Source of the DNA: Isoetes taiwanensis
Taxonomy: Eukaryota; Streptophyta; Lycopodiopsida; Isoetales; Isoetaceae
DNA length: 64,000 bases
Assembly (NCBI GenBank): GCA_021234155.1
Contig: JAJEKV010000018.1
Location: 13,247,552 to 13,311,551 of the forward strand
Reading direction: 5' to 3'
Numbering within the stretch: position 1 is the stretch's first letter; each line of letters begins with the position of its first letter. Made by a program: the position numbers and the translations under genes. Below are positions 36,080 through 48,071 of this stretch, in pieces. The notes beneath the pieces are model-generated. The model did no database searches, had not been told where the DNA came from, and saw only the letters and a program-made list of their open reading frames with translations.

Positions 36080-38845
36080 TGATGGCAAGTTCTCCTGAAA
36101 GCATTGATTCTGCTAAATGGAGAATTCACTTGGAGCTAAAAGCCAGGAGAAAAGGAGAATCCAGAAAGAGGACTAGAGAATTGAAAAAGGAGAACATTGC
36201 ACCTGCAGTACAGAAGAGAAAAGAACGTTCCTTGAGTCAAAGAAGACAAGGAACTTTCAAAAGAGTTAGAGGATTCTTTCCTTCACATTGTAAGGAATTG
36301 TGCTGACGATGAATCAAAAGGAAGAGTAGCACACAGTTTTATAAAAAGGATCAAGCATTTACCACACGTTACTATAGCAGATCCCAAGGAATTTCATGTG
36401 ACGAAAGACATGATTTTCAATGTGAGAGCAATTATGTAGGCACCAAAATTTTAAAGAAGTACTGATGTACTGCAAGCAAGGAAGACCACGCTCCAAATAA
36501 CAGCTTCTACGGTTAAAGGGATTAATCAGAGAACATTTTCAAGGCTTCTTTCAATTCCCAAAAAAACTGTAGCCCAGGCATTTAGAAGACGAAAATGTGC
36601 AGAGTTTGATATTGGTCCATGGTCAATGCATGCAAGAAAGAAGCGATTTGATGTGCTTTCCCCTGAAGAGATAAGTCTTGTCAGAAGATTTTGGGATGAA
36701 AATACCTGAATTTCACCTTATAAAAAACATGTTAAAAAGCATGTAACTGAGAGTGGTGAGAAAATTGATCATCCAATACATTTGCTGGAAGTGACACAGG
36801 TAATCTTTGAACTACTTGTTATTAATTTTCTTATTTAGTTTCTCTTACACGGTTATGAAATCTAAATCTCAATTCTTTATGTTCAGTTGCAACTATATCT
36901 TCCTTTTCAGAAGGAACATCCTAAGACGAAGATTTCACAACAGACTTTTGAAAGATTGAAACCAAGCTATATTAGGAAGCTTCAAGAAAGAGAAACATGT
37001 TGCTGCCAATATCATCTGCATCTTAAATTTGCCATGCAAGCCATAAATAACATGAGGACTAATCCTAATGGTGTACACAAAGAATGCAAGTGTAAGTGCA
37101 GAATTTGTGGTTCAGGTCCAACATTTGAAGCTAAAGAACACTCTATCAAATCAACTAGTGATTATTGGAGACAAATTGTGTGCGCAAAGGATGAGAATGA
37201 CAAATGGCACAAGCATGCATGTCTAACGCAGACATGTAATAAATGTGGTTTGAAGAGGTTAATGTGGTTCCTTTGTAATTCCCAGTTTTGTTTACCTTGA
37301 ATTTCACGCACTTGATTGATTTTAATGCAGGTTGCCCACATGCCCGAGAGAAAAGATTAAGACTAGTAAGCAAGAGGTTAATTGGAAAGTATTTGAAAAG
37401 TGTAGATCTATTTTAGATTTTGCTGTATAAGTTTGTGAATGGAGAGGGTAAATTAAAGCTTACTTCATTTTTCCTGCAATAAGTCCAGAACAAGAAAAGT
37501 AGGGCTGGTAAGATCTACAAGGGTTACAAAATTGGCATACAAAGCAGGTTCTCCTTTTGAATTCCATCAGCATGCAACTAAAACTTTGAAGAACTTTGTT
37601 CCACGTAATTACAGAGCTCATTGGCAAGCCAAACAATTCATGCAATATTTGGCACCACTTCAAGATGATATTATTGTTTCTGTGATAGATTTTGTAGAAA
37701 CCTATGGATTCAAAATTCAACAGGAAGCTCAATCTTATAATTGGCATACTGACTAGGTCTCCATTCTTGTGCACATCGCTTATAGGAGAATGAGAGAAAC
37801 AGTGGCAGAAGAAAGACAAAAGAAGGAAGAAGAAACAAAAGAGAAAAAAAAAAGTTGCAAAGGAGAGAACAAAAAACTCCTTGAGAGGAATTGTGAAGGA
37901 GACTCATTTTTATATAAAGTGATGATAGAACTCGTGATACTAAGTTTGTCCAGCATTGTCTCCAAAATCATGCAGATTGGCCAAGTCTATGGAAATTAGC
38001 TATAACAAACATATTTTTGGAGTGATGGTTGTTCCTCACAGTTTAAGTCTACAAGACCATTTCACTTCCTGGGCAGGTTTCACAAACGTCTCGAAAAGGA
38101 CATTGTCTGGATTTGTTTCGCTAGCTCACATGGAAAAGATGAGCATGATGGTGCTGGAGCTGTCGTCAAAAGGATTCTAACAAAGTGTAGGTACTTCTGG
38201 GAAATTGATTCCTCACAAATAGACAGATCTGAGAGATTTGACTGTCATATCTTGAAGGGAACTACATAGCTCCATTGCATAAGACCATGTGATAAGGGCA
38301 ACAGTTTTAAGCTAGCCTATAGACCGCTCTCATGCTTCTATGAAAATTGTGTTCAATTTAAATGGGACTCATGCAACACCAAGTCTCATATTGGTGGTTG
38401 GGAGAATACTGAACTAAATTTGAAGGAGCCTAAAGCACTAATTGATGCTACTAATGAGGACTTGCAGATAGAAAATGAGCATGAAGAAGAGGATGATGAG
38501 GAAAATTATGACGTAGCTAGTTCTATGGTAGAGGTGGAAGATAACTTTGTTGTCAATGGTAATGAGGACGGGGTAGATTTTTATGTATTGAAGTGCACAG
38601 AAGCAAAGAACACTTTGGTTAAAGATTATGTGGATGGATGGGGAAATGTATTTGGAGTTGAATCTGTTATTGTCTCAGGACATTACTATAAAGAGGTAGG
38701 TGGACTCAAATTTGTACTATTGGATGACCAGCCTGTAGCTAGTGTGTACAGCCACCTTGTGAGATTAGCTAACTTTGACATGACTCTAGATGAAGAGGAT
38801 TCTAGCTTGTATACTATAGCTGAAGATACATGCTTATATATGTAG
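36080..38845 (+). pseudogene. transposase-like protein of an uncharacterised family, decayed, with introns
   Basis: Pieces in order: a basic head beginning MASSPESIDSAKWRIHL; 'KELSKELEDSFLHIVRNCAD'; a helix-turn-helix-like part 'TFSRLLSIPKKTVAQAFRRR'; a Cys-rich block (36887-37240) with 'CCCQYHLHLKFAMQA' and 'CKCKCRICGSG'; 'NYRAHWQAKQFMQYLA' and 'SVIDFVETYGFKIQQEAQS'; then 'FWSDGCSSQFKS' and 'CFASSHGKDEHDGAGAVVK' (about 38020-38170); and an acidic C-terminal 141-residue part. These motifs, with conserved Asp in 'VIDF', 'SDGC' and 'HDGAG', are those of a family known as anonymous proteins in mosses, ferns and some animals; a DDE-type transposase fold is my inference. A clear donor (ACACAG|gtaatc) lies at 36800. 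Several stops and frame changes show the copy is dead. Confidence 0.6.
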
Positions 38846-39221
38846 CCTCCCAACCTCGGCCTAAATTCATTATTCATTTGGTATTGAGTAAAATATTGTT
38901 CATTTGGTATTGATTCAAATATTGTTCAGTTTGACTAGATAAAGCAGAAACAATGGAAAGAAATAAAATCAACGGAAAGCAATGCAAAGCACTTATAACC
39001 TGATTTGGTATTGAAAATGAAATTTATAGGCATTTAACTGTCTGAATTACATATCAAAGTATCAATGTGGCATATTGTACAAAATTGTGGCATATCTGCC
39101 TTTGCAAACAATATATCACTATATCAACATATACAACCTGTGAATATCAATGCAAACATGTAAATAGATCTGAATACATGTGTCCTGAAGTTTAAAAACC
39201 TGTAGTTAACATGTTAATCCT
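38846..39221. other. AT-rich spacer between convergent relics
   Basis: No gene seen. The phrase 'catttggtattgattcaaa' and its variants repeat near 38875-38930. Confidence 0.4.
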
Positions 39222-40753
39222 TCACCAATTCTTAAATCTATCCCTGTATCCTGAACTTTGAAAGGTTTCCCTTAACCACTGCAACTGACCATTGCAATAG
39301 GCCTTCATCAATTCAGTTATCTCCTCTCCCAATGCAAAATCTGCCATGGTTTCCAAAATCTTGCATGCCTCTTCTGTGTACTGCTCTGGCCTACAATGTA
39401 CCTTAAGAATGAGAGAGAAATCATTAACACATGTTACATTCTTAATCACTGACAGGAGCTGTTCCAATACAGTCTGCATCCAAATTGAACTCAGGTACCA
39501 AAAGAGATGTGAAAGGGGGAGAGGCAAATGTTTTGTGAATACTATCATCCAACAATATGCAATTCCTCTCATATTGTGGATATTCACTAAAAATCTTAGA
39601 CAATGGTTTCAGATACAATGGTTTATCAGATCTAATTGGCCACTTGAAAGGTATCTTGAGGCAATGAGACTGGTCCCACACAAATACAAAGTCACATCTC
39701 ATATCTAGTGCTATTTCATCAACAACTTCATTGACGTTAACATAGTTCATGGAAGATCAAATTGCTATATCCAAATCTATCATAGCTGCCTTAAAAAATT
39801 CTCTATATTTAGGCCTTAACACAACCAATTTCTTGCTTGTCTTTGTAATCCACAACCTACTGTCCACACGTATAGGATTGTTCCTGCTTTATGTCCTTGC
39901 TAGAATAATATTCACATCTAAAGCAAGAAGTTTCCTCTTCAAAAAGGGTTGTGCTGTATACCTATCATTCAACAAGCATAAAGTAAACACAAACACAAAT
40001 ACAGAAGAATTCAAAAACACTTAAGACAATATTAACCTCTCTTGTACAATATTCAAATTTTGAACCATTTGTTTTAACATTTTGATCTTCCAATATAATT
40101 GTACTTGAACATTCAAACATTATTAACTTCTTAAAAACACAGTTGAATTGCCACTTAAACCTCCAAACTTGCATTTATTTTGGTATTTGTAGTGTCATTA
40201 TCAGTTTCATTCTGTGGCATGTCAGCCTGGGCATTAACAAAGGCCTCTTCCTTCTCAGGTTCGACCTGCTCTCCTTTTTCAATTGTATTTTCTTCATCCA
40301 CATGTGCACTTCTTCCTGATTAATTCCTGCACTTTCCATTTCTTCAGCTAACGCCTTTCTCCTGAAATTGTACTTCCTTACTTGAGTAGTCTTCTTTTGC
40401 TTATTAATTTTTCTTTTAGTTTTTGCAGCTTCAACATCTTTTCTTTTCCTTTTTATAGCTGCTTTCTTCTTTGCCATTGGTGTAATCTCCACAAGCTCAT
40501 CCTTTTCAACAACTTCTTTAGACCATGAACCCTCATCCTTTTCAGCAGCTGAGTTATTATCACCTGCTAAATCTTTGTCCTCAGCAACTGCTTTTTTATC
40601 ACTATTTGTTCTTTGCCTTAACATTCTTTTAGGACTCAACATTGCATCCTTCATCACTTTTGCGGGTGGCTCATAATCTTCAGAAGTAGACCTGATAGGT
40701 GAAGCTTGCAGGTTTATAGGTGACTCTAAAACCTGATCTAATGTTGCTGACAA
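39222..40753 (-). pseudogene. FCP1/NLI-type phosphatase-like protein, degenerate
   Basis: The minus-strand ORF at 40175-40753 (192 residues) is Lys/Arg-rich, with nuclear-localisation-like runs ('KKKAAIKRKRKDVEAAKTKR'). Downstream in pieces come 'KRKLLALDVNIILART', 'FVFVWDQSHCLKIPFKWP', 'KPLYLKPLSKIF', 'NCILLDDSIHKTFASPPF' and an extra C-terminal part ending FKNW. This is the order of the plant FCP1-homology (HAD-type) domain family ('KLLVLDVNGLLxD', 'WDxSHC', 'LLDDSPYKxxxNPPxT'), related to RNA polymerase II CTD phosphatases. The plant group already has D-V-N instead of D-L-D; here GLLxD is also changed. Stops near 39770 and 39900 and a frameshift near 39480 indicate a pseudogene. Confidence 0.6.
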
Positions 40754-40759
40754 AAAATC

Positions 40760-43515
40760 CTTTGCCTGAGAAAAATAAGAAGAATCATAAAAATCAAAGA
40801 AGTCCTGGATTTACCTGGTTTTCAATGATGGATTTTGTAGCAGTGCAGACATGCGCTGGGATTTAACGCTTCATCCTTCGCTCTTACTTTCCCGACTTGA
40901 TTGGACCACCTCCTATCAGATCTCCAGTTTCCGCATCCTTCTTCATCTCAACAGACAAAATCTTGGCCATCTGTTTGTGCATCCTGTTAATGCCTCTTTC
41001 AAGGGAATACCCTAAATTCCCAGATCAAGACTTGCATACCCAGAAAAAAGGCCCACAAATATAAGTATAAATGAAGATAAAAATAGAGGGGTGCAAACCA
41101 TTAATGCAATCCAAGGAACAAATACTGCAGAAATGGTCTAAATGCAAATAAAAAGAGGTAAGAATATGTATCTCAATAAATAAGCCACTGGCACAAACAA
41201 TATTCAAATGATGATAGTTTTTTTTCATGAAGCAGAAAAGAATTGACAAATTTATTGTATTGCCGATAACATGTTAATAGTTAGTAAACATATCTAGAGT
41301 AGGAGGGAGAAGTAGGGAAAGGTGTGCTTTGGGCTTGGACCTCCTCCAAACTTCTGCTGCTCTGTGATAAGATGCTCTTTTGGGATGTGCCAGCATGCCA
41401 TAACTCAAACATTGGAACAATGATGTTTGTTGCGTAGAAATGTGAAGTTGTTGCAGGTTTGCAGATCTCAGTCAATATTAGTCAATATTTCTCAATCTGT
41501 ACACCTTCTGATGATGGCACTTTTGGTAACTCCCTTCCCTAGTATATCTAAAAAATGTTCAATAAGTAACAAAATTCATGATTTTGGCATATCAAGCAAT
41601 CAAGGAGAGCTTTGCTGCCTAGACTCCTGTTAAAATGGAAACAAAGATATAAATACATAACAGAAAGAAGAATAGAACATCGTAGTCAATATAGGAGATT
41701 CCAGCAGTGTCACAAAAATGATATGCAAAGATATGATGTTACAGAGTGCATACTACTGGAATCCTAGAATTTTAAAACAGAATTAAACTATTTTTTTAAT
41801 GTAAGATACATTCGAAGCCGTTTAAAACATACTTTTGAGCAAACTGATGCATAACAACAAGCCATCATTTGATGCATAACAACAAGCCATCATGCTGCCC
41901 CATGTAAGATAAACACTTCTTGCGAAGTCTTGTATGATCAACCTATCTTCTAAGCTATAAAGTTTTGTATGACCAGATCAGCGCCTTTTGACCTTGCAAA
42001 AAACAAAATCTACATTTGAGGTAGACAAAAAAATAATTTTCAAGGTGAAAAGAAACAGGTTGGCCTCCCTCATACAACAAAGTATCAGTCACCTCCTTAA
42101 TTAAAACACATGTTTCAATAAACAAGAACTTGCAGACATTTGTGATAGCTATAGAAACATCCTCTAACTCTGCCACTGCTATAGATTCTATAATAAAAGC
42201 TATCATTTCCTTTATTAGGCTTACAAATTTGCAACTACATCAAGCATGACCACAACCTAGAAGGAATTAATGATTCTGAAACAAGAAATCTAGATTTCGA
42301 AAGCGGATATGGAAGAATTTGGTGTTTCAGGAATGCTATTTCTGCATGCATTCTGACCTTGGAGAGAAGACAGTAAATTAAACACGTTTTTTTTTTTTTT
42401 TTTCTGCTGTGGATTTTTTACCATGCCGGACCTAGAAGTTAAAACCAATTCATTTGGGCTCCACTCCAAATGGGTGCCCACAGAAGGAAAAATATCCCTC
42501 GCCGGAGCAATCTTGGGCTTCATTTCATGCATGTCCAATCCAATTTCAGAAGTCGCTTGATGCAAAAACATGTAGATTGGATCGAAAAAAGTAGAGTTCG
42601 TATATGAATCATGGATTAATGGATCTCTCAGAATCTCCCTTTGAAGATCTTGTAGCATTATCGTGGTCGAAGGGGCCAAATGGGCTGATTTATTGTCTTG
42701 ATTCATATCCGCCTTGTATCATCTGTACTCCGTACTCTTCCTTGATGAGAGTGGATGGATTGGCGGCCATAGGCAGGCAATACCATTTGCTTTGTTATGT
42801 GCCATGGACGATTTTTGATAAATCTGCAGCTGTTGTGGTGGAATGTGAAGGAAAACCCAATAAAATGCTTAGATCGAACCTCTAATGCACCGGAGTGAAG
42901 ATCGAGTGCCCATCGCACCATAGAACCTATCGCAACATTATATTCCACGATCATGGCATATTCAAGAAATTATTGTGATAAATCACTCGAATATTATGCA
43001 TAAGTTAATATGCAAGGGCATGTGGTTAAGGAGACATAATTTTGTGTTGATCCACTATTGAAACAGTTGATCTATTTTACCAAGGCCCATTGTGGACCAT
43101 TCAATTATGGCGAGAGAATAACTTTTGCAAGTCTGTTATATGGTTAGACTTATAACAGTGTTAAGCAGCAATTGATTTAGAACCAAACATCTTATTTCAA
43201 AATTGACCTCGTGACTTCCTAAATGAAGAAACGTATGAATAATAGAGCAGAAGTTATCAGGCGTACTGGTGGACATATATGTCAAGGTCAAGTATTATTG
43301 ACGTTGGAAAAACTATGGAGCTCCTCCACCCTAACCCTACCTCCATTGTATAGCAACCATACGCTAGTGCGAGTTAAGGCGTTCTTTGAATATCTTGAGT
43401 TATCCCGATTTGTTCAATGGTGTGAAATTTTAAGATTTCAATTCTTACATGTTCGTAAAGAACATTATTTTGAAGAAAACAATTAGATTGTGGTAAGCTA
43501 TTACAGAGTATCAGA
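40760..43515. other. no supported gene; 25-bp duplication and poly-T tract
   Basis: 'ttgatgcataacaacaagcc' is repeated at 41846 and 41871. A run of 21 T lies at 42387-42407. Several frames of 60-140 codons overlap on both strands (42290-42950, 41955-42206) but show no domain. One, at 41955-42206 (-), reads 'VCKFLFIETCVLIKEVTDTL' and could be an exon of something I do not recognise. Confidence 0.3.
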
Positions 43516-43518
43516 GTA

Positions 43519-44304
43519 TCAAACGTCTATGATATCTAAAAAGCCAGCTGTATAATTATGCCCCTGAAAATGGCATTGCTGGCATCTAATCTCCCCCTCA
43601 CCTTTGCAGGTCTTGCACGCAATATTATTGTCCTTCTCCATGTCAGTTTTTTGCAGCCACCCCATACTCCATGCACCTCTGTCCTGTACGCCACAATCAA
43701 ACATTAATCGTTATACCTAGAAATCACAATGCAAATTTATCCAGACCTTCAAATTTTGGGAATTGATCCAAAATCGAGTATTTTGATCGCAAGAGGCTAC
43801 CATCTCCAGGAACCATTCCTTGGCAGGCCCTCTTTGTTTTGAACGAACCTCAAAATGTCGCCATCCAAACGTCCTCTCCATAGCTGTCCATTTTGAACCT
43901 GGTTAATAGGACAAGGATTCTAAAATTATCAAAACTTTTGCTAATTTAAAAAAGAGAAAACAAACAAGAAGAAGGCACCTAAGTTAGCCTACCTATAGAT
44001 CTACTGATATCGACAGGATTGCGCTTGTGGTAGCCTCCTCTGGGAAGACTTCCACTTCCTTCACAATTTTCACAAGCAACTTTGCCAGTACCTGGAAGAT
44101 GGTAAATTTATGCTATAAGATTACATGACATGCAAAATAGTTGAATTGTTTGATGCTGCCACGGACCTAATACATTTGAATTGCATGACCTTTGCAGAAG
44201 CGGCATGGAAGAAGGGGATTCATGTCGCGCAGCGGCTTCACAAAGCTTTGAGTGGCTGGCCGCACCTGCTGCTCTTCCGAATGAGATTCATAGCGCATTG
44301 GCCG
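43519..44304 (-). CDS. DnaJ-type cysteine-rich zinc-finger protein (four exons recognised; 5' exon not found)
   Basis: Exons on the minus strand: 44304-44190, 43993-44091, 43747-43898 and 43519-43683, all with GT/AG borders and matching phases, and no stop until the TGA at 43519. Four CxxC motifs occur: 'CRFCKGTG', 'CENCEGSG', 'CKTCKGEG' and 'CQQCHFQG'. Between them lies a conserved insert, 'GGYHKRNPVD', 'WTAMERTFGWRHFEVRSKQR' and 'WFLEMVASCDQNTRFWIN', then 'RGAWSMGWLQKT'. This layout is that of small plant DnaJ-type zinc-finger proteins without a J domain, thought to assist protein folding or assembly in chloroplasts. The N-terminal exon, which should carry a transit peptide, lies upstream of 44304 but I cannot place it. 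The frame is conserved over about 175 codons, so the gene may be live. Confidence 0.75.
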
Positions 44305-44309
44305 CTGGT

Positions 44310-44925
44310 AATGTGCAAGAATAGGTAATCGCAGCATTCTTACTCATTCTAGACCTCCACACAAAATTGGAAATGCCTTTTATCTTCAAAACGTGTGGCT
44401 CCCATTATCAGATGCAAGGAAAAAAAGAAAGCAAAAAAACCTATTAAATTCTCATAAACCTCCTTTCCGCCCCATAATCATCAGAATATTCGTTTTAAAC
44501 AATATTCCAGTGATTATCCTGATAATCTCGCGAATATTCTTTTCAAGATACTGTCGCAGATTCTGGCATAGCTCTGTTTCAAGCTCTGCTTATCTGTTCC
44601 TGCATAAGTGCGCCCTGTTTTGAACCATGTTTTTCCATAGAATAGAATGGGCCTTTTGCTCTGCAAGGCCTGGGAAAAAAGTCGGCAAAATACCCCTTAG
44701 AAAGGGCTGTTCAATCAGGGACCAAAGCTATGCCGAAAAAAACTATGGTTATGGCTATGGAATCGGAGTAGAATAAGCTCGAAGTCGTTGACAGGGGTTG
44801 GATATGGTTGGAAAAAGAATGCAGGGCAGATTATGCTGCAAAAATGCAAAAGCCCAGCAAAGGGAGCTTTGATTTTGTAGATCTGGGACACTTTTTCTTT
44901 GTGACCGCTTCATATCCTTCCAAAA
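44310..44925. other. upstream region of the zinc-finger gene
   Basis: The missing 5' exon and promoter of the minus-strand zinc-finger gene should be here. No clear transit-peptide ORF with a donor in the right phase was found. Confidence 0.35.
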
Positions 44926-44932
44926 TCATCTT

Positions 44933-45255
44933 CTTCATTTCGTTTCAGGGGAAACTCGGACCACAGGCTTGAACACAAACAGGATGCTAAGGAGTCTAAA
45001 TCCACCTGGGAGTAACGCTGTTGCAACTCCATAGCTCCAGAGATGGTGGTCCATTCAGTGCAGCATTTTGGAAGTAAAATAAGAAGCCAAATACAAAGGA
45101 ATTGCAAGAAACAACAAACTGGTAACAGCGGCAGAACAAGCTTTCTTAAGAACTTGCTTGGAGGTCAACCCTCCCCTCTCGGGGATTATGCCAACAACCG
45201 TCTCGGCCACGAAACATAAAGAAGAAAGACGTCTAATAAGTGACCAGTCGGCCAT
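44933..45255 (-). pseudogene. two-span membrane protein fragment, unassigned
   Basis: The frame starts MADWSLIRRLSSLCFVAETV and continues 'SAAVTSLLFLAIPLYLASYF', TSKMLH, a stop, then in the same frame 'MDHHLWSYGVATALLPGGF' and 'LLSILFVFKPVVRVSPETK'. One stop in an otherwise open 107-codon frame with two to three hydrophobic spans suggests a recently broken gene or exon. I do not recognise the family. Confidence 0.35.
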
Positions 45256-45259
45256 TGAT

Positions 45260-46130
45260 GCCTTTTTGTCGCTTTTCAGGTCTGTCGTCGATGATGTTTA
45301 CAAGCAAAGAGGCTTTTCATTTCTGCAAAAAGGGTTCTGAGCATCTGCAGTCTGAATTTCTGCCAACCTACTAGCAAGAAGAGGTCGGAGCAAAGAGAAG
45401 ACGAGTAGCAAACCATTTATGGAAAGCATTTTGTAGCCGAATCCATGATTTTGGTCACAGATTCGTCACTTTCAGAGCCTGAGCTCAGTGTAGACTCTTG
45501 GGTTTTTTTATCTTAGGTTAAAAATATGTCAAGATTTTTACAGGAATAACTTGTCTATTGGCATGACTCTGTGTGATCCTGGCCCACATCGGATTATCAA
45601 AGCTTTCTTTTAAAGGACGGAAGAACTGATGCCTGGGTACTGGAAACGAAAATAGCAGAGGAAAAAATGAAACTCATGATTGGTATAAATTCTAAGGCGG
45701 CTAGGTTAGCTTCGAAATCCCCGATTATAGCTACCAGAAAATTTGCCACCACAAATAAACTACTATTGAAAATTACGAAATTAAACAGTAACCCATTTTC
45801 AACTTGGATTAATCGGAAAATCAAATCCAAAATTTTGAAGGCTACAATATATTACATATATGTCAGCAAAATGCCATCAATTTTAGAGTTTCAGTTTTAA
45901 AATTTTGAAGCGTGCCTCTTTACTATTCGGGGGCACCCTCCTCCTCCTCCCTAACAGCAGCCTACACGATCCGTTGCATCCCTATGAATCGATCCTCCTC
46001 TGGCTCTCTCCCTTCCCCACCGATTCCCGCCTGATGGTCGCCGCTCCTCTTCTTTGGTCGCTCAAGTAGGTTAGAGTAGGTTAGGTTAAAGTTTTTTTAG
46101 GGTTTTCATTTAGGTTATTCTCTAGGTTTT
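45260..46130. other. no supported gene
   Basis: Mixed sequence. The 3' part (45910-46130) has 'gggggcaccctcctcctcctcc' and tandem 'gtaggttaggtta'-like steps at about 46064-46140. No coding call. Confidence 0.3.
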
Positions 46131-46189
46131 CCTTTTAGGTCCTCAAATATTTAACATAATAACTAGCAAAAGGCACACCAGAAGACTTT

Positions 46190-47965
46190 AGCAAGGTTTT
46201 GTCTTTTAAGCCAACTACAAGTCCTCTAAAGTTTTCTGCAGTCTTATTTGCAAATGAATAATAACAATACAAGGAAAAAAAGTGGCTCAAACATTTCTCA
46301 TAGCAATTAAAGTTTAAACTTACTTCAATGCTAAATGCTACCAAATATTCTAGATTTTTTCCATGATCTATGCTTGTGCTTGAAGCAGTAGCAAAAATGC
46401 ATACACAAACACAAAGTTGCTTGTGCATACACAGACAAAAAATTGCTTGTTGGAGGAAGCATGCATTTCTTATGTTTACGTCAAAATGATATGGCAAGGT
46501 TAAAGTTTAAAGCGCATAATGATATGTTATTCAATGCTAAGTGCTACACAATTTTCTATTCCATGAACCATGTTTGCGCTTGGAGGAGTACCAAAATGCA
46601 TACACAAACACAAAGTTGCTTGTTAGAGAAAGCATGCATTTCTTAAGCTTACGACAAAAATGATATGGTTGAGATTAACTCGCAAATGTACGCAGAATGT
46701 TCCTAATGTGGAAACATACCAGGGCAAGGGCAAAGTCAAAGATTTGTGATGTGTTTTTTGGATGCATAGTTTGCTTAAGTCATAATGAAACAATGTATAA
46801 ACAATGTGCATCTTGCTAATTTAGCACCTAGAGCCATTATAAACATTGTGAATCTTGCAAGTTTAGCAACTGGAGCTTGCTTTCTTCAATGTCTTGCCAA
46901 TTTGTGGTATTTGCAGCTAATACAGATTTTATGGAATGCAAAAATTGTAGGATACATAACCAACTTCTATTCTTCTGGGACCAATACTTAGGTGACAACT
47001 CAAAAGGCATAGCTCATTGGCAGTTCATTTGAATACTCCTTGTTTCATTCCCAACTGTAAAACTTACCTCCAACACGATCTGTCAAAGATATTAGAGCTT
47101 CATGAGGAACTGCGAGCCTCTGTATACTATCCTTGTCATTAGATATTACAGAAATTGATGCAAATATTCTTTCAAACCAATTACAAGTCTCCTAATGTTT
47201 TCTGCATGCTTATTTGCAAATGAATAACAACGTTACAAGGAAAAGAAGTGGCTAAAACATTTCTCATACGATTTCTGCTAGGAGCAGAATTTAACCTTTT
47301 AAGATTAAGTGGAGTCATGTCATATCAATTAAAGTTTAAACTTACTTCAATGCTAAATGCTACAAAATATTTTAGTTGAAGCAATAGCAAAAATGCATAG
47401 ACAGACACAAAGTTGCCTAGTTGTCTGTGCATACACAGACAAAATTGCTTGTTGGAGGAAGCATGCATTTCTTATGAGACAAAATTGCTTGTTGGAGGAA
47501 GCATGCATTTCTTATGCTTACGTCAAAATGATATGGCAAGGTTAAAGTTCAAAATGCAAAATGATATGTTAAAGTTCAATGCTAAGTGCTACACAATTTT
47601 CTATTCCATGAACATGTTTGCGCTTGGAGGAGTACCAAAATTCATACACAGACACAAAGTTGCTTGTTAGAGGAAGCATGCATTTCTTAAGGTTACATAA
47701 AAAATGATATGGTTGAGATTTACTCGAGAATGTACACAGAATGTTCCTAATGTGGAAACATACCAGGGCAAAGGCAAGTCAAAGATTTGTGATGTGTTTT
47801 TTGGATGCATAGTTTGCATAAGTTATAACGAAACAATGTATAAACATGTGCTTTTTGCTAATTTAGCACCTAGAACCATTATAAACATGTGAATCTTGCA
47901 AGTTTAGCAACTGGAGCTTGCTTTCTTGAATGTCTTGCCAATTCGTGGTAGGATACATAACCAAC
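46190..47965. repeat. large tandem duplication, unit about 1 kb, with internal 45-bp repeats
   Basis: 46205-46980 and 47170-47985 align in the same orientation. Landmarks shared are 'cttatttgcaaatgaataa', 'aagtttaaacttacttcaat', 'gttggaggaagcatgcattt', 'atggttgagatt.actcg' and 'gcaactggagcttgctttct'. Inside each unit a short piece ('caaaattgcttgttggagga' plus 'agcatgcatttcttatg') is itself repeated. Non-coding; no transposon ends seen. Confidence 0.75.
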
Positions 47966-48071
47966 TTCTATTCTTCTGGACTACAACTCAAAAGGCATAG
48001 CTCATTGGCAGTCATTTGAATAGTGCTTGTTTCATTCCCAACCATAAAACTTACCAATTTCTTACAAATCA

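Noticed and set aside
42290-42954. Overlapping open frames of 80-138 codons on both strands
   Set aside because: No domain, no splice logic, and one contains a Lys run that is only the complement of a poly-T tract.
44125-44328. Plus-strand 67-residue frame
   Set aside because: It is the antisense of the zinc-finger exon at 44190-44304, whose minus-strand reading has the CxxC motif and valid splice sites.
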